This document shows positions 36,761 through 45,467 of a stretch of 64,000 nt of DNA, one piece after another. Source of the stretch: Micromonospora sp. R77 (GTDB lineage: Bacteria; Actinomycetota; Actinomycetes; Mycobacteriales; Micromonosporaceae). The position numbers and the translations under genes were made by a program. The DNA lies in NCBI RefSeq assembly GCF_022747945.1, contig NZ_JALDST010000001.1, positions 4,464,001-4,528,000 of the forward strand, written 5' to 3'. The first letter of the stretch is position 1. Every line of letters starts with the position of its first letter. The notes beneath the pieces are model-generated. The model did no database searches, had not been told where the DNA came from, and saw nothing but the letters and a program-made list of their open reading frames with translations.

Positions 36761-37911
36761 CCCGCCGGCTGCGGCCCACCCTGCGGCTGCGGCTCACCCT
36801 GCTCAACGGGGTGCTGCTGGTGGGCGCCGGGGCGATCCTGGTGCTGCTGGCCTGGCTGCTGGTGCGGGACGCGCTGCGCCCCACCGACGAGCTGCTGCCC
36901 GGCACCACCGTGCTGCTCGCCGACGGCCGCACCCTGGACGCCGGCCAGTGGCAGCGCGAGCTGGTCGACGCCGCCTCCCGGGAGCTGCTGGTCAAGGGAC
37001 TGGCCGCGCTGCTGGCGATCAGCGTCGTCGGGGTGGCCGGGGCGTGGCTGGTGGCCGGCCGGGCGCTGCGCCCGCTGCACCAGGTCACCGCCACCGCCCA
37101 GCGGCTCGGCGAAGCCACCCTCGACCAGCGGATCGGCTGGTCCGGGGCGGACGACGAGGTGGCCGAGCTGGCCAAGACGTTCGACGCGATGCTGGACCGG
37201 ATCGCCGCCGCCTTCGAGGCGCAGAAACGCTTCGTCGCGAACGCCTCGCACGAGCTGCGTACCCCCCTCGCGGTGATGCGGACCGAGATCGACGTGACGC
37301 TCAGCGACGACGAGGCGGACGCCGCCGAGTACCGCCGGATGGCCACCGTGGTCCGGGACGCCTCCGAGCGGGCCAACGGTCTGGTCGACGCCCTCCTGGT
37401 GCTGGCCCGCAGCGAGGCCCAGGCCGGCCGCGCGCTCGGCCGCCGGGCCGAGTGCGACCTGGCGGTCGGCACCGCCAACGCGCTCTCCGCCGTCGCCCGT
37501 GAGGTGGAACGGATCGGGCTGCGGGTGCAGACCTCGCTGCGGCCGGCGCCGGTGATCGGCGACCCCGGGCTGCTCGACCGGCTGGCCGGCAACCTGATCG
37601 AGAACGCGGTCCGCTACAACCACCTGCACGGCCGGATCTGGGTGCGGACCGGCTCGGACGGGCAGCGCTCCTGGCTGGTGGTGCGGAACACCGGCTTCGA
37701 GGTCAACCAGGCCGACGTGCCGGGGCTGTTCGAACCGTTCCGCCGGGGCGGCCAGGAACGGACCGGGGCACGCGGTTCCGGGCTGGGCCTGTCCATCGTG
37801 CGCGCGGTCTGCGACGCGCACGGCGGCACGGTGGCCGTGGTCGCCCAGCCGGGCGGCGGACTGGAGGTCACCGTCACCCTGCCGTCGGCCGACGCACCCT
37901 GCCCGAACTGA
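36757..37911 (+). CDS. Sensor histidine kinase
   Basis: A 384-residue kinase from GTG at 36757. Two membrane helices (about 13-36 and 85-108) enclose a short, about 48-residue outer sensor loop; a HAMP domain follows (AGRALRPLHQVTATAQRLGE). The H box is FVANASHELRTPLAVMRTEI near residue 165, with N box NLIENAVRYN. The G1-like VRNTGFEV lacks the usual DxGxG but matches the VxNTG variant common in actinobacterial kinases, and G2 is GSGLGLSIVRAVC. It phosphorylates the upstream regulator. The small sensor loop suggests sensing within the membrane or of envelope stress. Confidence 0.92.
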   Translation: MTRRLRPTLRLRLTLLNGVLLVGAGAILVLLAWLLVRDALRPTDELLPGTTVLLADGRTLDAGQWQRELVDAASRELLVKGLAALLAISVVGVAGAWLVAGRALRPLHQVTATAQRLGEATLDQRIGWSGADDEVAELAKTFDAMLDRIAAAFEAQKRFVANASHELRTPLAVMRTEIDVTLSDDEADAAEYRRMATVVRDASERANGLVDALLVLARSEAQAGRALGRRAECDLAVGTANALSAVAREVERIGLRVQTSLRPAPVIGDPGLLDRLAGNLIENAVRYNHLHGRIWVRTGSDGQRSWLVVRNTGFEVNQADVPGLFEPFRRGGQERTGARGSGLGLSIVRAVCDAHGGTVAVVAQPGGGLEVTVTLPSADAPCPN

Positions 37912-37932
37912 CCGGGCCTCCGTTCGGCGTCG

Positions 37933-37985
37933 GCCGGACCGGCGGACGGCGCGTCGGCGGCACCTTTCGGTGCGGCCGGTCCGGC
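37933..37985 (+). terminator. Hairpin downstream of the two-component operon
   Basis: An 11-bp perfect stem (GCCGGACCGGC at 37933-37943, GCCGGTCCGGC at 37975-37985) encloses a smaller GCACC-TTTC-GGTGC hairpin. It starts 21 bases after the kinase stop. Confidence 0.5.
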
Positions 37986-38200
37986 TGTCCCGGCCGGTCA
38001 GCTCGGGTGGTCGGCCGGGCCGGCCCGAGGGTCGGATACAAAAGCCGACTCACCCTGGACCGGGGGCATTCCCGTGCCGCAGGGTAGGGATTGCGCTTCG
38101 CCTCACCCGGTCCTCTCCCGGCGGCCGGACGGGTGCCTCACGCCCCCGCCGCGCCGGGAGCCGGCCGGTCCTGTCCGCGCATGCCCAACCGGAGCTGCCA
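37986..38200 (+). other. GC-rich untranslated leader region of the secreted propeller gene
   Basis: No gene is seen. It holds GGATACAAAAGCCGAC (38034-38049), the most AT-rich spot and a possible promoter. A stem-loop follows, built from CACCCGGTCC (38104-38113) and GGACGGGTG (38127-38135), paired with one bulged base. A structured 5' leader is possible; I could not match it to a known riboswitch class. Confidence 0.3.
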
Positions 38201-40741
38201 GTGACTCATCCCTCGGCCCCGACCCGCCGGGTCCTCGCCGCCCTCACCGCGCTCAGCCTCACCGTCGCCGGCCTCGTCGCCGCCGGCCCGGCGACCGCCG
38301 CCCCGAACCACGGCACGCTGGTCACGCAGGTGCCCTCCACCGCCTCGCCGGACATCCAGGACGGCACCGTCGACGCCATCTACGACGCCGGCACGAAGAT
38401 CATCGCGGTGGGTGACTTCACCCGCGTCCAGAACCGCAACAGCGACGTCGACATCAGCCGCAACTACGTCCTCGCCTTCGACAAGGCCACCGGGACGGTG
38501 GACACCGCCTTCGCGCCGACCGTCGACAACGAGGTCTACGCCGTGGTCGCCGGGCCCACCGCCGGCACCGTCTTCATCGCCGGCAAGTTCAACACCGTCA
38601 ACGGCGTCACCCGCCGCAAGGTGGCCCTGCTGAACGTCGCCACCGGCGCGCTGGTCACCAGCTTCGCCGGCCCCGCGTTCAACGGGCTGGTCAACGACGT
38701 CGCCCTGGTCGGTGGCCGGCTGCTCGTCGGCGGCATCTTCACCACCGCCGGCAACACCAACCCGCGCGGCGGCCTCGCCTCGCTCAACGCCGCCACCGGG
38801 GCGGTGGACGGCTACCTCACCACCGCGCTCACCGAGCACCACAACTACGACGGGGTCAGCGGCGCCAACTCCGGCGTCGGCGCGAGCAAGCTCGCCGTCT
38901 CCCCGGACGGCACCCAGCTCGTGGTGGTCGGCAACTTCAAGAAGGCCGACGGGGTGCTGCACGACCAGATCGTCAAGTTCGACCTGGGCGCCACCACGGC
39001 CACCGTGGCCGACTGGAACACCAGCCGGTACACCCCGCGCTGCGCCTGGTGGGCGTTCGACACGTACGTGCGGGACGTGGCGTACGCGCCGGACGGCAGC
39101 TACTTCGTGGTGGTGACCACCGGCGCGCCCAACGGCGGCACGCTCTGCGACGCCGCCGCCCGCTGGGAGGCGAACGCCACCGGCGCCGACCTCCAGCCCA
39201 CCTGGGTCGACTACTCCGGCGGTGACACCTTCCTCGCCGTCGCGATCAGCGAGCAGGCCGTCTACGTCGGCGGGCACTTCCGCTGGCTGAACAACAGCTA
39301 CGGCGGGGACACCGCCCAGGCCGGGGCGGTCGGCCGACCCAGCGTCGCCGCCCTGGACCCGCGTACCGGCCTGCCGCTGTCCTGGAACCCGGGCCGGCAC
39401 CCGCGCGGCGTCGGCGTCTCCGAACTGCTGGTCACCCCCACCGGACTCTGGGTCGGCTCGGACACCTCGTGGATCGGCAACTTCCAGTACCGCCGGGAGC
39501 GGATCGCGTTCTTCCCGCTGGCCGGCGGCGCGGCCCCGCACCCGACCACCACGGCGACGCTGCCCGGCAACGTCTACCGGGCCGGGGTGCCCGCCCCGAC
39601 CAACGTGCTGTACCGGGTCAACGCCGGTGGTCCGGCGCTCGCCGCCACCGACAGCGGACCGGACTGGGCGGAGGACTCCGGTGGCAACCCCAGCCCCTTC
39701 CACAACGCGGGCAGCAGCACCGCCGGCTTCGCGCCGGTCGGTGGCGTCGACGCCACCGTGCCCGCCGGCACGCCGGCGGCCCTCTACAGCGACGAACGCT
39801 ACGACTCCGGCTCCGCGCCGGAGATGAGCTGGCAGTTCCCGGTGCCCGCCGGCACCGAGGTCCAGGTGCGGCTCTACCTGGCCAACCGGTACGACGGCAC
39901 CGCCGCCGCCGGTTCCCGGGTCTTCGACGTCTCCCTGGACGGCACCGTCGTCCTCGACGACCTCGACCTCTCCGGCACCGTCGGGCACAACGTCGGCACC
40001 ATGCGCTCGTTCACCGTGGTCAGCGACGGGTCGGTCGACGTCGACTTCGGACACGTGGTGGAGAACCCGCTGATCGACGGGATCGAGATCGTCAAGACCG
40101 GCCCGCCGCCGACCGGCACCGGCGACGAGGTGCAGGTCCGGGCGTACGACGGGACGACCACGGTCGGCGCGACCAGCCCGGTGGCCAACCCGGACGGCAC
40201 CGCCTGGTCGACCGCCCGGGGCGGTTTCTGGGTGGGCGGCACGTTCTTCTACGGCATGACCGGCTCGCTCTGGCGGCGCAGTTTCGACGGTGCCACCTTC
40301 GGTGCCCCGACCAAGGTCGACCCCTACCACGACGCCTACTGGGACACGGTGGAGACCGACTCCGGGCCGGCCGGCCAGACGTACGTCGGGGTGGCGTCGA
40401 ACTTCACCGCCGAGATCCCGAACGTCACCGCGATGTTCTTCTCGGCGGGTCGGCTCTACTACACGCTCTCCGGGCAGGGCGGCCTCTACTGGCGCTGGTT
40501 CACCCCGGACAGCGGCACGGTCGGCGCGGAGAAGTTCACCGTCGCCGGGGTGGGCGGCCTCGCCGACGCCGGTGGCCTCTTCCTCGCCGGCACCACCCTC
40601 TACAAGGTCAACCGGAGCACCGGGGAGCTCTCCGCGACCGACTGGGCGGGCGGCGCGCCGACCGGCGCGTTCACCGTGCGCAGCGGTCCGGCCCTGGACG
40701 GCACCGACTGGCGGGCCAAGGCGGTCTTCGTCGGCCCGTGA
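38201..40741 (+). CDS. Large secreted beta-propeller and malectin-domain protein
   Basis: An 846-residue secreted protein from GTG at 38201 (ggagctg upstream). A Sec signal (RRVLAALTALSLTVAGLVAA, cleavage near GPATAA) is followed by a beta-propeller at about 40-450 built from repeats such as IIAVGDFTRVQNRNS, VFIAGKFNTVNGVTRRKVAL and VYVGGHFRWLNNSYGGD. A malectin-like carbohydrate-binding domain spans about 465-625 (LYRVNAGGPALAATDSGPDW; VQVRLYLANRYDGTAAAGSR). A further beta-rich region runs to the end (GGFWVGGTFFYGMTGSLWRR). It probably binds surface or environmental polysaccharide; no catalytic motif is seen. A strong terminator follows. Confidence 0.82.
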   Translation: MTHPSAPTRRVLAALTALSLTVAGLVAAGPATAAPNHGTLVTQVPSTASPDIQDGTVDAIYDAGTKIIAVGDFTRVQNRNSDVDISRNYVLAFDKATGTVDTAFAPTVDNEVYAVVAGPTAGTVFIAGKFNTVNGVTRRKVALLNVATGALVTSFAGPAFNGLVNDVALVGGRLLVGGIFTTAGNTNPRGGLASLNAATGAVDGYLTTALTEHHNYDGVSGANSGVGASKLAVSPDGTQLVVVGNFKKADGVLHDQIVKFDLGATTATVADWNTSRYTPRCAWWAFDTYVRDVAYAPDGSYFVVVTTGAPNGGTLCDAAARWEANATGADLQPTWVDYSGGDTFLAVAISEQAVYVGGHFRWLNNSYGGDTAQAGAVGRPSVAALDPRTGLPLSWNPGRHPRGVGVSELLVTPTGLWVGSDTSWIGNFQYRRERIAFFPLAGGAAPHPTTTATLPGNVYRAGVPAPTNVLYRVNAGGPALAATDSGPDWAEDSGGNPSPFHNAGSSTAGFAPVGGVDATVPAGTPAALYSDERYDSGSAPEMSWQFPVPAGTEVQVRLYLANRYDGTAAAGSRVFDVSLDGTVVLDDLDLSGTVGHNVGTMRSFTVVSDGSVDVDFGHVVENPLIDGIEIVKTGPPPTGTGDEVQVRAYDGTTTVGATSPVANPDGTAWSTARGGFWVGGTFFYGMTGSLWRRSFDGATFGAPTKVDPYHDAYWDTVETDSGPAGQTYVGVASNFTAEIPNVTAMFFSAGRLYYTLSGQGGLYWRWFTPDSGTVGAEKFTVAGVGGLADAGGLFLAGTTLYKVNRSTGELSATDWAGGAPTGAFTVRSGPALDGTDWRAKAVFVGP

Positions 40742-40757
40742 CCGACCCGTACGGCGT

Positions 40758-40785
40758 CCGGCCCGGTCCCGTGGGACCGGGCCGG
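40758..40785 (+). terminator. Terminator after the secreted propeller gene
   Basis: A perfect inverted repeat CCGGCCCGGTCCC / GGGACCGGGCCGG with a minimal loop, 16 bases after the stop and just before the next promoter. Confidence 0.75.
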
Positions 40786-40802
40786 TCCCGTCCCGGCCGC
40801 CG

Positions 40803-40808
40803 TACGCT
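40803..40808 (+). promoter_or_regulatory. Candidate -10 (TACGCT) of the carrier gene, leaderless
   Basis: TACGCT lies exactly six bases before the GTG at 40815, right after the terminator of the upstream gene. Confidence 0.5.
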
Positions 40809-40814
40809 GCAGCC

Positions 40815-41714
40815 GTGCTCGCCGCGTTCGTGCCCATCTGGACGTTGACCGCACTGGGCTGGCTGGCCGGTCGACGCCGGCTGCTCGGCGACGACGCCGA
40901 GGCGGTGCTCGGCGGCTTCGTCTTCCACCTGGCGATGCCGGCGGCGCTGTTCACCGCGCTGTCGCGTACCCCGTTGCAGTTCCACGCCCGGGCGCTGGCG
41001 GCCTTCGCGGCCGGCACCGCCGTGACCACGACGGTGGCCTTCGTGCTCGCCGCCCGGGCCGGCCGGACCACCGGCGAGGCGACCATCGGCGCGATGGCCG
41101 CCGGCTATGTGAACTCCGCGAACCTGGGCATCCCGGTTGCGCTCCAGGTGGTGGGTGACGCCGCGTTCCTCACCGAGGTGCTGCTCTTCCAGGTGCTGGT
41201 GGTCACCCCGGCGCTGCTGGTGCTGCTCGACCGGGGCGCCGGGCGACGGCTGCGCCCCGGGCGGCTGCTCACCCTGCCGCTGCGCAACCCGGTGATCGCC
41301 GGGCCGGCGCTCGGCGCCCTCTGCTCCGGGCTGGACTGGCACCCGCCCGCGGCGGTGGCCGGCCCGCTGGCCCTGCTCGGCGCGGCGGCGGTGCCGAGCG
41401 CCCTGGTGACGCTCGGGCTGTCGCTGACCGGCGGCGGACCGCCACCGACCGGCGCGGGCGGCGAGGTGGCCCTGCTCAGCGGACTGAAGTTGGTCGTCCA
41501 GCCGCTGGTCGCCTGGCTGGTCGGCCTGGCCGCCGGGGTCGGCCCGGGCCCGCTGCTGGCCCTGGTGGTCTGCGCCGCGCTGCCCACCGCCCAGAACACC
41601 TACCTCTTCGCCCGCGAGTACGCCAGCGGCACCGCGGTGGCCCGGTGGACGGTGCTGGTCACCACCGCGCTCTCCATGGTCACCCTGGCCCTGGTCGGCT
41701 GGCTGCTGAGCTGA
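40815..41714 (+). CDS. AEC (auxin efflux carrier) family transporter
   Basis: A 299-residue membrane protein from GTG at 40815. It has about ten hydrophobic segments in two halves, with the AEC motif region VLGGFVFHLAMPAALFTALS in the first half and YVNSANLGIPVALQVVGDAA at the first crossover. The second half has LTLPLRNPVIAGPALGALCS and ALPTAQNTYLFAREY. Bacterial members export or import organic acids and other small metabolites; the substrate cannot be read. It is monocistronic between a terminator and a VOC gene. Confidence 0.85.
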   Translation: MLAAFVPIWTLTALGWLAGRRRLLGDDAEAVLGGFVFHLAMPAALFTALSRTPLQFHARALAAFAAGTAVTTTVAFVLAARAGRTTGEATIGAMAAGYVNSANLGIPVALQVVGDAAFLTEVLLFQVLVVTPALLVLLDRGAGRRLRPGRLLTLPLRNPVIAGPALGALCSGLDWHPPAAVAGPLALLGAAAVPSALVTLGLSLTGGGPPPTGAGGEVALLSGLKLVVQPLVAWLVGLAAGVGPGPLLALVVCAALPTAQNTYLFAREYASGTAVARWTVLVTTALSMVTLALVGWLLS

Positions 41715-41789
41715 CCGCGGTTGTCCGCGCCGGCACCGGGTGGCATGATCCGGCGGGTCAGCCCGACACATGGAGAGGGGGTGCGGTCG

Positions 41790-41831
41790 ATGTCCACCGT
41801 GAACTGTCCCGCGCCCCGCCCTCACCGCTGA
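41790..41831 (+). CDS. Possible 13-residue upstream peptide
   Basis: ATG at 41790 opens MSTVNCPAPRPHR and stops at 41829-41831, with ggagaggggg about 9-10 bases upstream. It lies 45 bases before the VOC start and could be an attenuating leader peptide. It may equally be chance, since the only support is its ribosome site and position. Confidence 0.25.
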   Translation: MSTVNCPAPRPHR

Positions 41832-41876
41832 CCGCAGACACGTCCGCGGGGCGCACTCCCTTCAGGAGGAAATCCC

Positions 41877-42257
41877 GTGAGTGCACTGATCCACTGCGTC
41901 ACCGTCGAATCCGCCGACCCGTACGTCCTGGCCGGCTGGTGGGCGACGGTGCTCGACCGCCGGCTGCACGACGACGACCACCCGGGTGACCCGGAGGCCG
42001 TCCTGGTCGCGCCCGACGGCCACGGCCCCGACCTGCTCTTCGTCACCGTCGACGAGCGGCACGGCAAGGGCGCCTTCCACCTCGACCTGCACCCGGCCGA
42101 CGGCACCCGCGACGCGGAGGTCGACCGGCTGCTCGGGCTCGGGGCCACCCTGGTCGCCGACCGCCGCCGGCCGGACGGCACCGGCTGGGTGGTGCTCGCC
42201 GACCCGGAGGGCAACGAGTTCTGCGTCTGCCGGGGGCCGGCGGAACGCGCCGCCTGA
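41877..42257 (+). CDS. VOC family protein (glyoxalase-like)
   Basis: A 126-residue protein from GTG at 41877 with aggagga upstream (41865). It begins VSALIHCVTVESADPYVLAG followed by WWATVLDRR, the common start of actinobacterial glyoxalase-like VOC proteins. It has FHLDLHPADGTRDAEVDRLL in the middle and ends WVVLADPEGNEFCVCRGP, where the Glu before FCV is the usual metal-site position. Function unknown (resistance or small-molecule enzyme). A perfect terminator follows immediately. Confidence 0.82.
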   Translation: MSALIHCVTVESADPYVLAGWWATVLDRRLHDDDHPGDPEAVLVAPDGHGPDLLFVTVDERHGKGAFHLDLHPADGTRDAEVDRLLGLGATLVADRRRPDGTGWVVLADPEGNEFCVCRGPAERAA

Positions 42258-42262
42258 CGAGC

Positions 42263-42294
42263 GGGCCCCCGCCACCCTCAGGTGGCGGGGGCCC
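42263..42294. terminator. Perfect bidirectional terminator between the VOC and Pro-rich membrane protein genes
   Basis: A 14-bp perfect stem (GGGCCCCCGCCACC / GGTGGCGGGGGCCC) with loop CTCA, between convergent stops. Confidence 0.85.
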
Positions 42295-42313
42295 GGTCAC
42301 CGGTCCGGGCGGC

Positions 42314-43135
42314 TCAGCCCTTCTGCTCGATCTGGCCCCGGATGGTGGCCAGCTCGGACTGCGCCTGGGCGCCGCTCTTGAAGTAGATCAGGACCATGCC
42401 GACGCTGCCCCGGTCACTCCACACGCAGACACCCATCGGCACCTCGGCGGCCTTGGCGTCGCCGCACTTCGCCTGGCCGCCGAGCGGGCCCGCGTCGACG
42501 GTCTTCATCTCACCGACCTCGACGTCGGTGGACTTCATACCGCTGATGGTGTCCTCGAGGGTCTTGCCCGGGTCCGCGTTCAGGCCGGAGGCCGCCGCGA
42601 TCATGATCAGGTCCTTCTTGGCGGGTTCGCCGTAGAAGGCGCCGACCGTGCTGGTCGCGTCCGGCAGGGACTTCTTCAGCTCGGTCTCGAGCTGCTGGGC
42701 GCCCTGCAGGAGGGTCGGGTCGGTGGCCTTCGCCCGACCGGCCAGGGTCGCCGGCGCGACGACCCGGGTCTTGGTGGCGTCGACGACCTCGCCGACCTTG
42801 TCCTTGGCGGTGAAGAAGAGGACCGCGGCGCCGCCCAGGCAGAGCACCACCACGACGGCGAGGGTGGTCAGCAGGATCCGGGTCACGTTGGACTTCTTCG
42901 GCGGCGGACCGGCCGGCGTGACCGGACCGCCGTACGGCTGGCCCGAGGTGGGGTAGCCGCCCGGCTGCTCGGTGGGGTAGCCGCCGTACTGCGGCTGCTG
43001 CGGCGCCGGGTAGCCCCCGGACTGCTCGGGATGACCACCGGACTGCTGCGGCGGCGGGTAGCCGCCGGGCTGCTGCGGCGCCGGGTAGCCCTCCGGCTGG
43101 TGCGGCGGGTAGGAACCGGAATTGGGGTGGGACAT
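42314..43135 (-). CDS. Proline-rich single-pass membrane protein, uncharacterised
   Basis: A 273-residue protein from ATG at 43135 (GGAG upstream). Residues 1-80 are a low-complexity Pro/Gln/Gly/Tyr arm with repeats of the type GGYPxPQQ. A membrane helix follows (about 85-108, RILLTTLAVVVVLCLGGAAV), then an extracytoplasmic domain: LLQGAQQLETELKKSLPDAT, VDAGPLGGQAKCGDA and MGVCVWSDRGSVGMVLIYFK. Two Cys (about residues 225 and 238) could form a disulfide. The layout of Pro-rich arm, anchor and small outer domain is common among actinobacterial envelope proteins of unknown role. Confidence 0.75.
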   Translation of the reverse strand: MSHPNSGSYPPHQPEGYPAPQQPGGYPPPQQSGGHPEQSGGYPAPQQPQYGGYPTEQPGGYPTSGQPYGGPVTPAGPPPKKSNVTRILLTTLAVVVVLCLGGAAVLFFTAKDKVGEVVDATKTRVVAPATLAGRAKATDPTLLQGAQQLETELKKSLPDATSTVGAFYGEPAKKDLIMIAAASGLNADPGKTLEDTISGMKSTDVEVGEMKTVDAGPLGGQAKCGDAKAAEVPMGVCVWSDRGSVGMVLIYFKSGAQAQSELATIRGQIEQKG

Positions 43136-43250
43136 GCGTCAGCTCCAGGTGAGGATCGGGACGCGTGATCGTAGCCAGACCGGGCGACACCCCGGTGTCC
43201 ACCCGGCTCGGACGTGACCAAACCGCCGCCGGCCCGTGACGGTCCCGGCC

Positions 43251-43327
43251 GCGGCCCGGCCGGCTCTCGTCGCGGTCCGGCCGGCTCCGGTCGCGGTCCG
43301 GCCGGCTCCGGTCGCGGCCCGGCCGGG
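43251..43327. repeat. 21-bp tandem repeat, three full copies and one partial
   Basis: Units start at 43251, 43272, 43293 and 43314 with consensus GCGGYCCGGCCGGCTCCGGT(C). Copies 2 and 3 are identical. It is noncoding, between the Pro-rich membrane protein start and the fadB terminator. The unit length is a multiple of three, but no gene is evident. Confidence 0.7.
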
Positions 43328-43333
43328 AAACGA

Positions 43334-43382
43334 CGATCGCGGTGGCCGTCCGTCCGGAGGGGACGGTCGACCACCGCGATCG
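43334..43382 (-). terminator. Terminator of the fadA-fadB operon
   Basis: A 12-bp stem (CGATCGCGGTGG at 43334-43345, complement at 43371-43382) extended by CCGTCC/GGACGG, ending 18 bases beyond the fadB stop in the minus direction. Confidence 0.75.
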
Positions 43383-43400
43383 CGGGGGAGCGGGGAACGA

Positions 43401-45467
43401 CTACCGCAGGCTGGCCACCCCGCGCGGCAGGAACCGCTTGCCGGCGACCCGCTCGGAGGTGCCGGTCCGGTCCAGGTACGGCGTGACGCCGCCCAGGTGG
43501 AACGGCCAGCCGGCACCGAGGATCATGCACAGGTCGATGTCCTGCGCCTCGGCGACGACGCCCTCGTCGAGCATCAGCCGGATCTCCTGCGCCAGCGCGT
43601 CGAGCGCGTTCTGGCGTACCTGCTCGCCGGTGAGCGGCTGGTCGCCGACCACGAGCAGCTTGGCGACCTCGTCGTTGATCTGGTCGTCGACCACGATCGG
43701 CTGGCCCGAGTCGGCGATCCGCTTGAGGTTCTCGCTGACGGCGAACCGGTCCGGGAACGCCTCGTGCAGCGTGCCGCCCACGTGGTACGCCACGGCCGGG
43801 CCGACCAGCTGGAGCAGGGCCAGCGGACGCATCGGCAGGCCCAGCGGGTCCAGCGCGCTGTTCGCCACGTCCAGCGGGGTGCCGGCGTCCACGGCGGCGA
43901 AGACGGTGCCGAGGAAGCGGGTGAGCAGCCGGTTCACCACGAACGCCGGGGCGTCGGAGACCAGCACGCTCGACTTCTTCAGCTGCTTGCCGACCGCGAA
44001 GGCGGTGGCGAGGGTGGCGTCGTCGGTGCGCTCGCCCCGGACGATCTCCAGCAGCGGCAGCACGGCCACCGGGTTGAAGAAGTGGAAGCCGACCACCCGC
44101 TCCGGGTGCTCCAGCTCGGCGGCCATCGCGGTGATGGAGAGCGACGAGGTGTTCGTCGCCAGCACCGCCTCCGGCTTGACGATCTTCTCCAGCTCGGCCC
44201 AGACCTGCTTCTTGACGTTCAGGTCCTCGAAGACGGCCTCGATGACGAAGTCGGCGTCGGCGAAGACGGACTTGTCGACCGAGCCGGAGACCAGGCCGTA
44301 CAGCTTGGCGGCGGTGCCCTTGTCCATCCGGCCCTTGCTGACGGCCTTCTCGATCTGGGTGTGCACGTAGCCGACACCCTTGTCCACCCGCGCCTGGTCC
44401 AGGTCGGTCATGACGACCGGCACCTGGAGCCGGCGGGCGAAGAGCAGGGCGAGCTGGCTGGCCATCAGGCCGGCGCCGACGATGCCCACCTTGGTCACCG
44501 GCCGGGCCAGGCCCTTGTCCGGTGCGCCGGCCGGCCGCTTGGCCCGCCGCTGCACCAGGTCGAAGGCGTACAGGCCGCTGCGCAGCTCCTCGGAGAAGAC
44601 CAGGTCGGCCAGGGCCTCGTCCTCGGCGGCGGTGCCGGTCGCGAAGTCGGCGTCCTTCGCCGTCTCCAGCAGGTCCAGCGCCTTGTAGGCGGCCGGGACC
44701 GCGCCGTGCAGCCGCTGGTCGAGGGTCTGCCGGGCGAAGTAGAGCACGCCCGCCCACATGTCCTTGTCGACCTCGGGCCGGGTCACGGTGACCTCGCCCC
44801 GGACCACGCCGGCCGCCCACTCCAGGGACCGCTCGAGGAAGTCCGCCGGCTCCAGCAGCACGTCCGCGATGCCCATCTCGGCAGCCTGCTTCGGCTTGAG
44901 CATCTTGTTCTGCATCAGCGGGTTCTGGATGATCACCTGGGTGGCGGCGGGGATGCCGATCAGGTTCGGCAGCAGCTGGGTGCCGCCCCAGCCGGGCACC
45001 AGGCCGAGCGAGACCTCGGGCAGGGCGAGGGCCGCCGCGCCACCGGAGAGCGTCCGGTAGTGGCAGTGCAGGGCCAGTTCCAGGCCGCCGCCCATCGCCG
45101 CGCCGTTGACGAAGGCGAAGGTGGGGACCGCGCTGTCCTTGAGCCGGGCGAACACCCGGTGGCCGAGCCGGCCGACCTCGAGGGCCTGGTCCCGGTCGGC
45201 GAGCGCCGGCAGGCCGACGATGTCCGCGCCCACGCAGAAGATGTACGGCTTGCCGGTGACCGCGATGAACGCCGGCTCGGCCGCGAGGGCCGCGGTGATC
45301 GCCTCGTCGAGGCTGGTCAGTCCGGCCGGGCCGAAGGTGTTCGGCTTGGTGTGGTCGAACCCGTTGTCCAGGGTGATCAGGGCGGCGGGCCGGTCCAGGC
45401 CGGGCACCTTCACCGACCGCAGCAGCGCCTTGGTGACGACCTCGTTCGGGGCCGAGAGCGTGCTCAC
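43401..45467 (-). CDS. fadB: Trifunctional-type enoyl-CoA hydratase / 3-hydroxyacyl-CoA dehydrogenase
   Basis: A 688-residue two-domain enzyme for the middle steps of fatty-acid beta-oxidation: hydration of enoyl-CoA, then NAD-dependent oxidation. The GTG at 45467 overlaps the fadA stop by four bases. The crotonase domain (1-300) has AAEPAFIAVTGKPYIFCVGA, the oxyanion segment VNGAAMGGGLELALHCHYRT and PEVSLGLVPGWGGTQLLPNL. The dehydrogenase domain starts near 335 with VTKVGIVGAGLMASQLALLF and has VIEAVFEDLNVKKQVWAELE, TNTSSLSITAMA, HPERVVGFHFFNPV and a C-terminal repeat. A multi-domain FadB/FadJ-type protein with FadA encoded upstream is the usual operon. Confidence 0.93.
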   Translation of the reverse strand: MSTLSAPNEVVTKALLRSVKVPGLDRPAALITLDNGFDHTKPNTFGPAGLTSLDEAITAALAAEPAFIAVTGKPYIFCVGADIVGLPALADRDQALEVGRLGHRVFARLKDSAVPTFAFVNGAAMGGGLELALHCHYRTLSGGAAALALPEVSLGLVPGWGGTQLLPNLIGIPAATQVIIQNPLMQNKMLKPKQAAEMGIADVLLEPADFLERSLEWAAGVVRGEVTVTRPEVDKDMWAGVLYFARQTLDQRLHGAVPAAYKALDLLETAKDADFATGTAAEDEALADLVFSEELRSGLYAFDLVQRRAKRPAGAPDKGLARPVTKVGIVGAGLMASQLALLFARRLQVPVVMTDLDQARVDKGVGYVHTQIEKAVSKGRMDKGTAAKLYGLVSGSVDKSVFADADFVIEAVFEDLNVKKQVWAELEKIVKPEAVLATNTSSLSITAMAAELEHPERVVGFHFFNPVAVLPLLEIVRGERTDDATLATAFAVGKQLKKSSVLVSDAPAFVVNRLLTRFLGTVFAAVDAGTPLDVANSALDPLGLPMRPLALLQLVGPAVAYHVGGTLHEAFPDRFAVSENLKRIADSGQPIVVDDQINDEVAKLLVVGDQPLTGEQVRQNALDALAQEIRLMLDEGVVAEAQDIDLCMILGAGWPFHLGGVTPYLDRTGTSERVAGKRFLPRGVASLR

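Noticed and set aside
38040..38200. ydaO-type c-di-AMP riboswitch before the secreted propeller gene
   Set aside because: Some hairpins look similar, but the conserved core nucleotides could not be lined up by eye.
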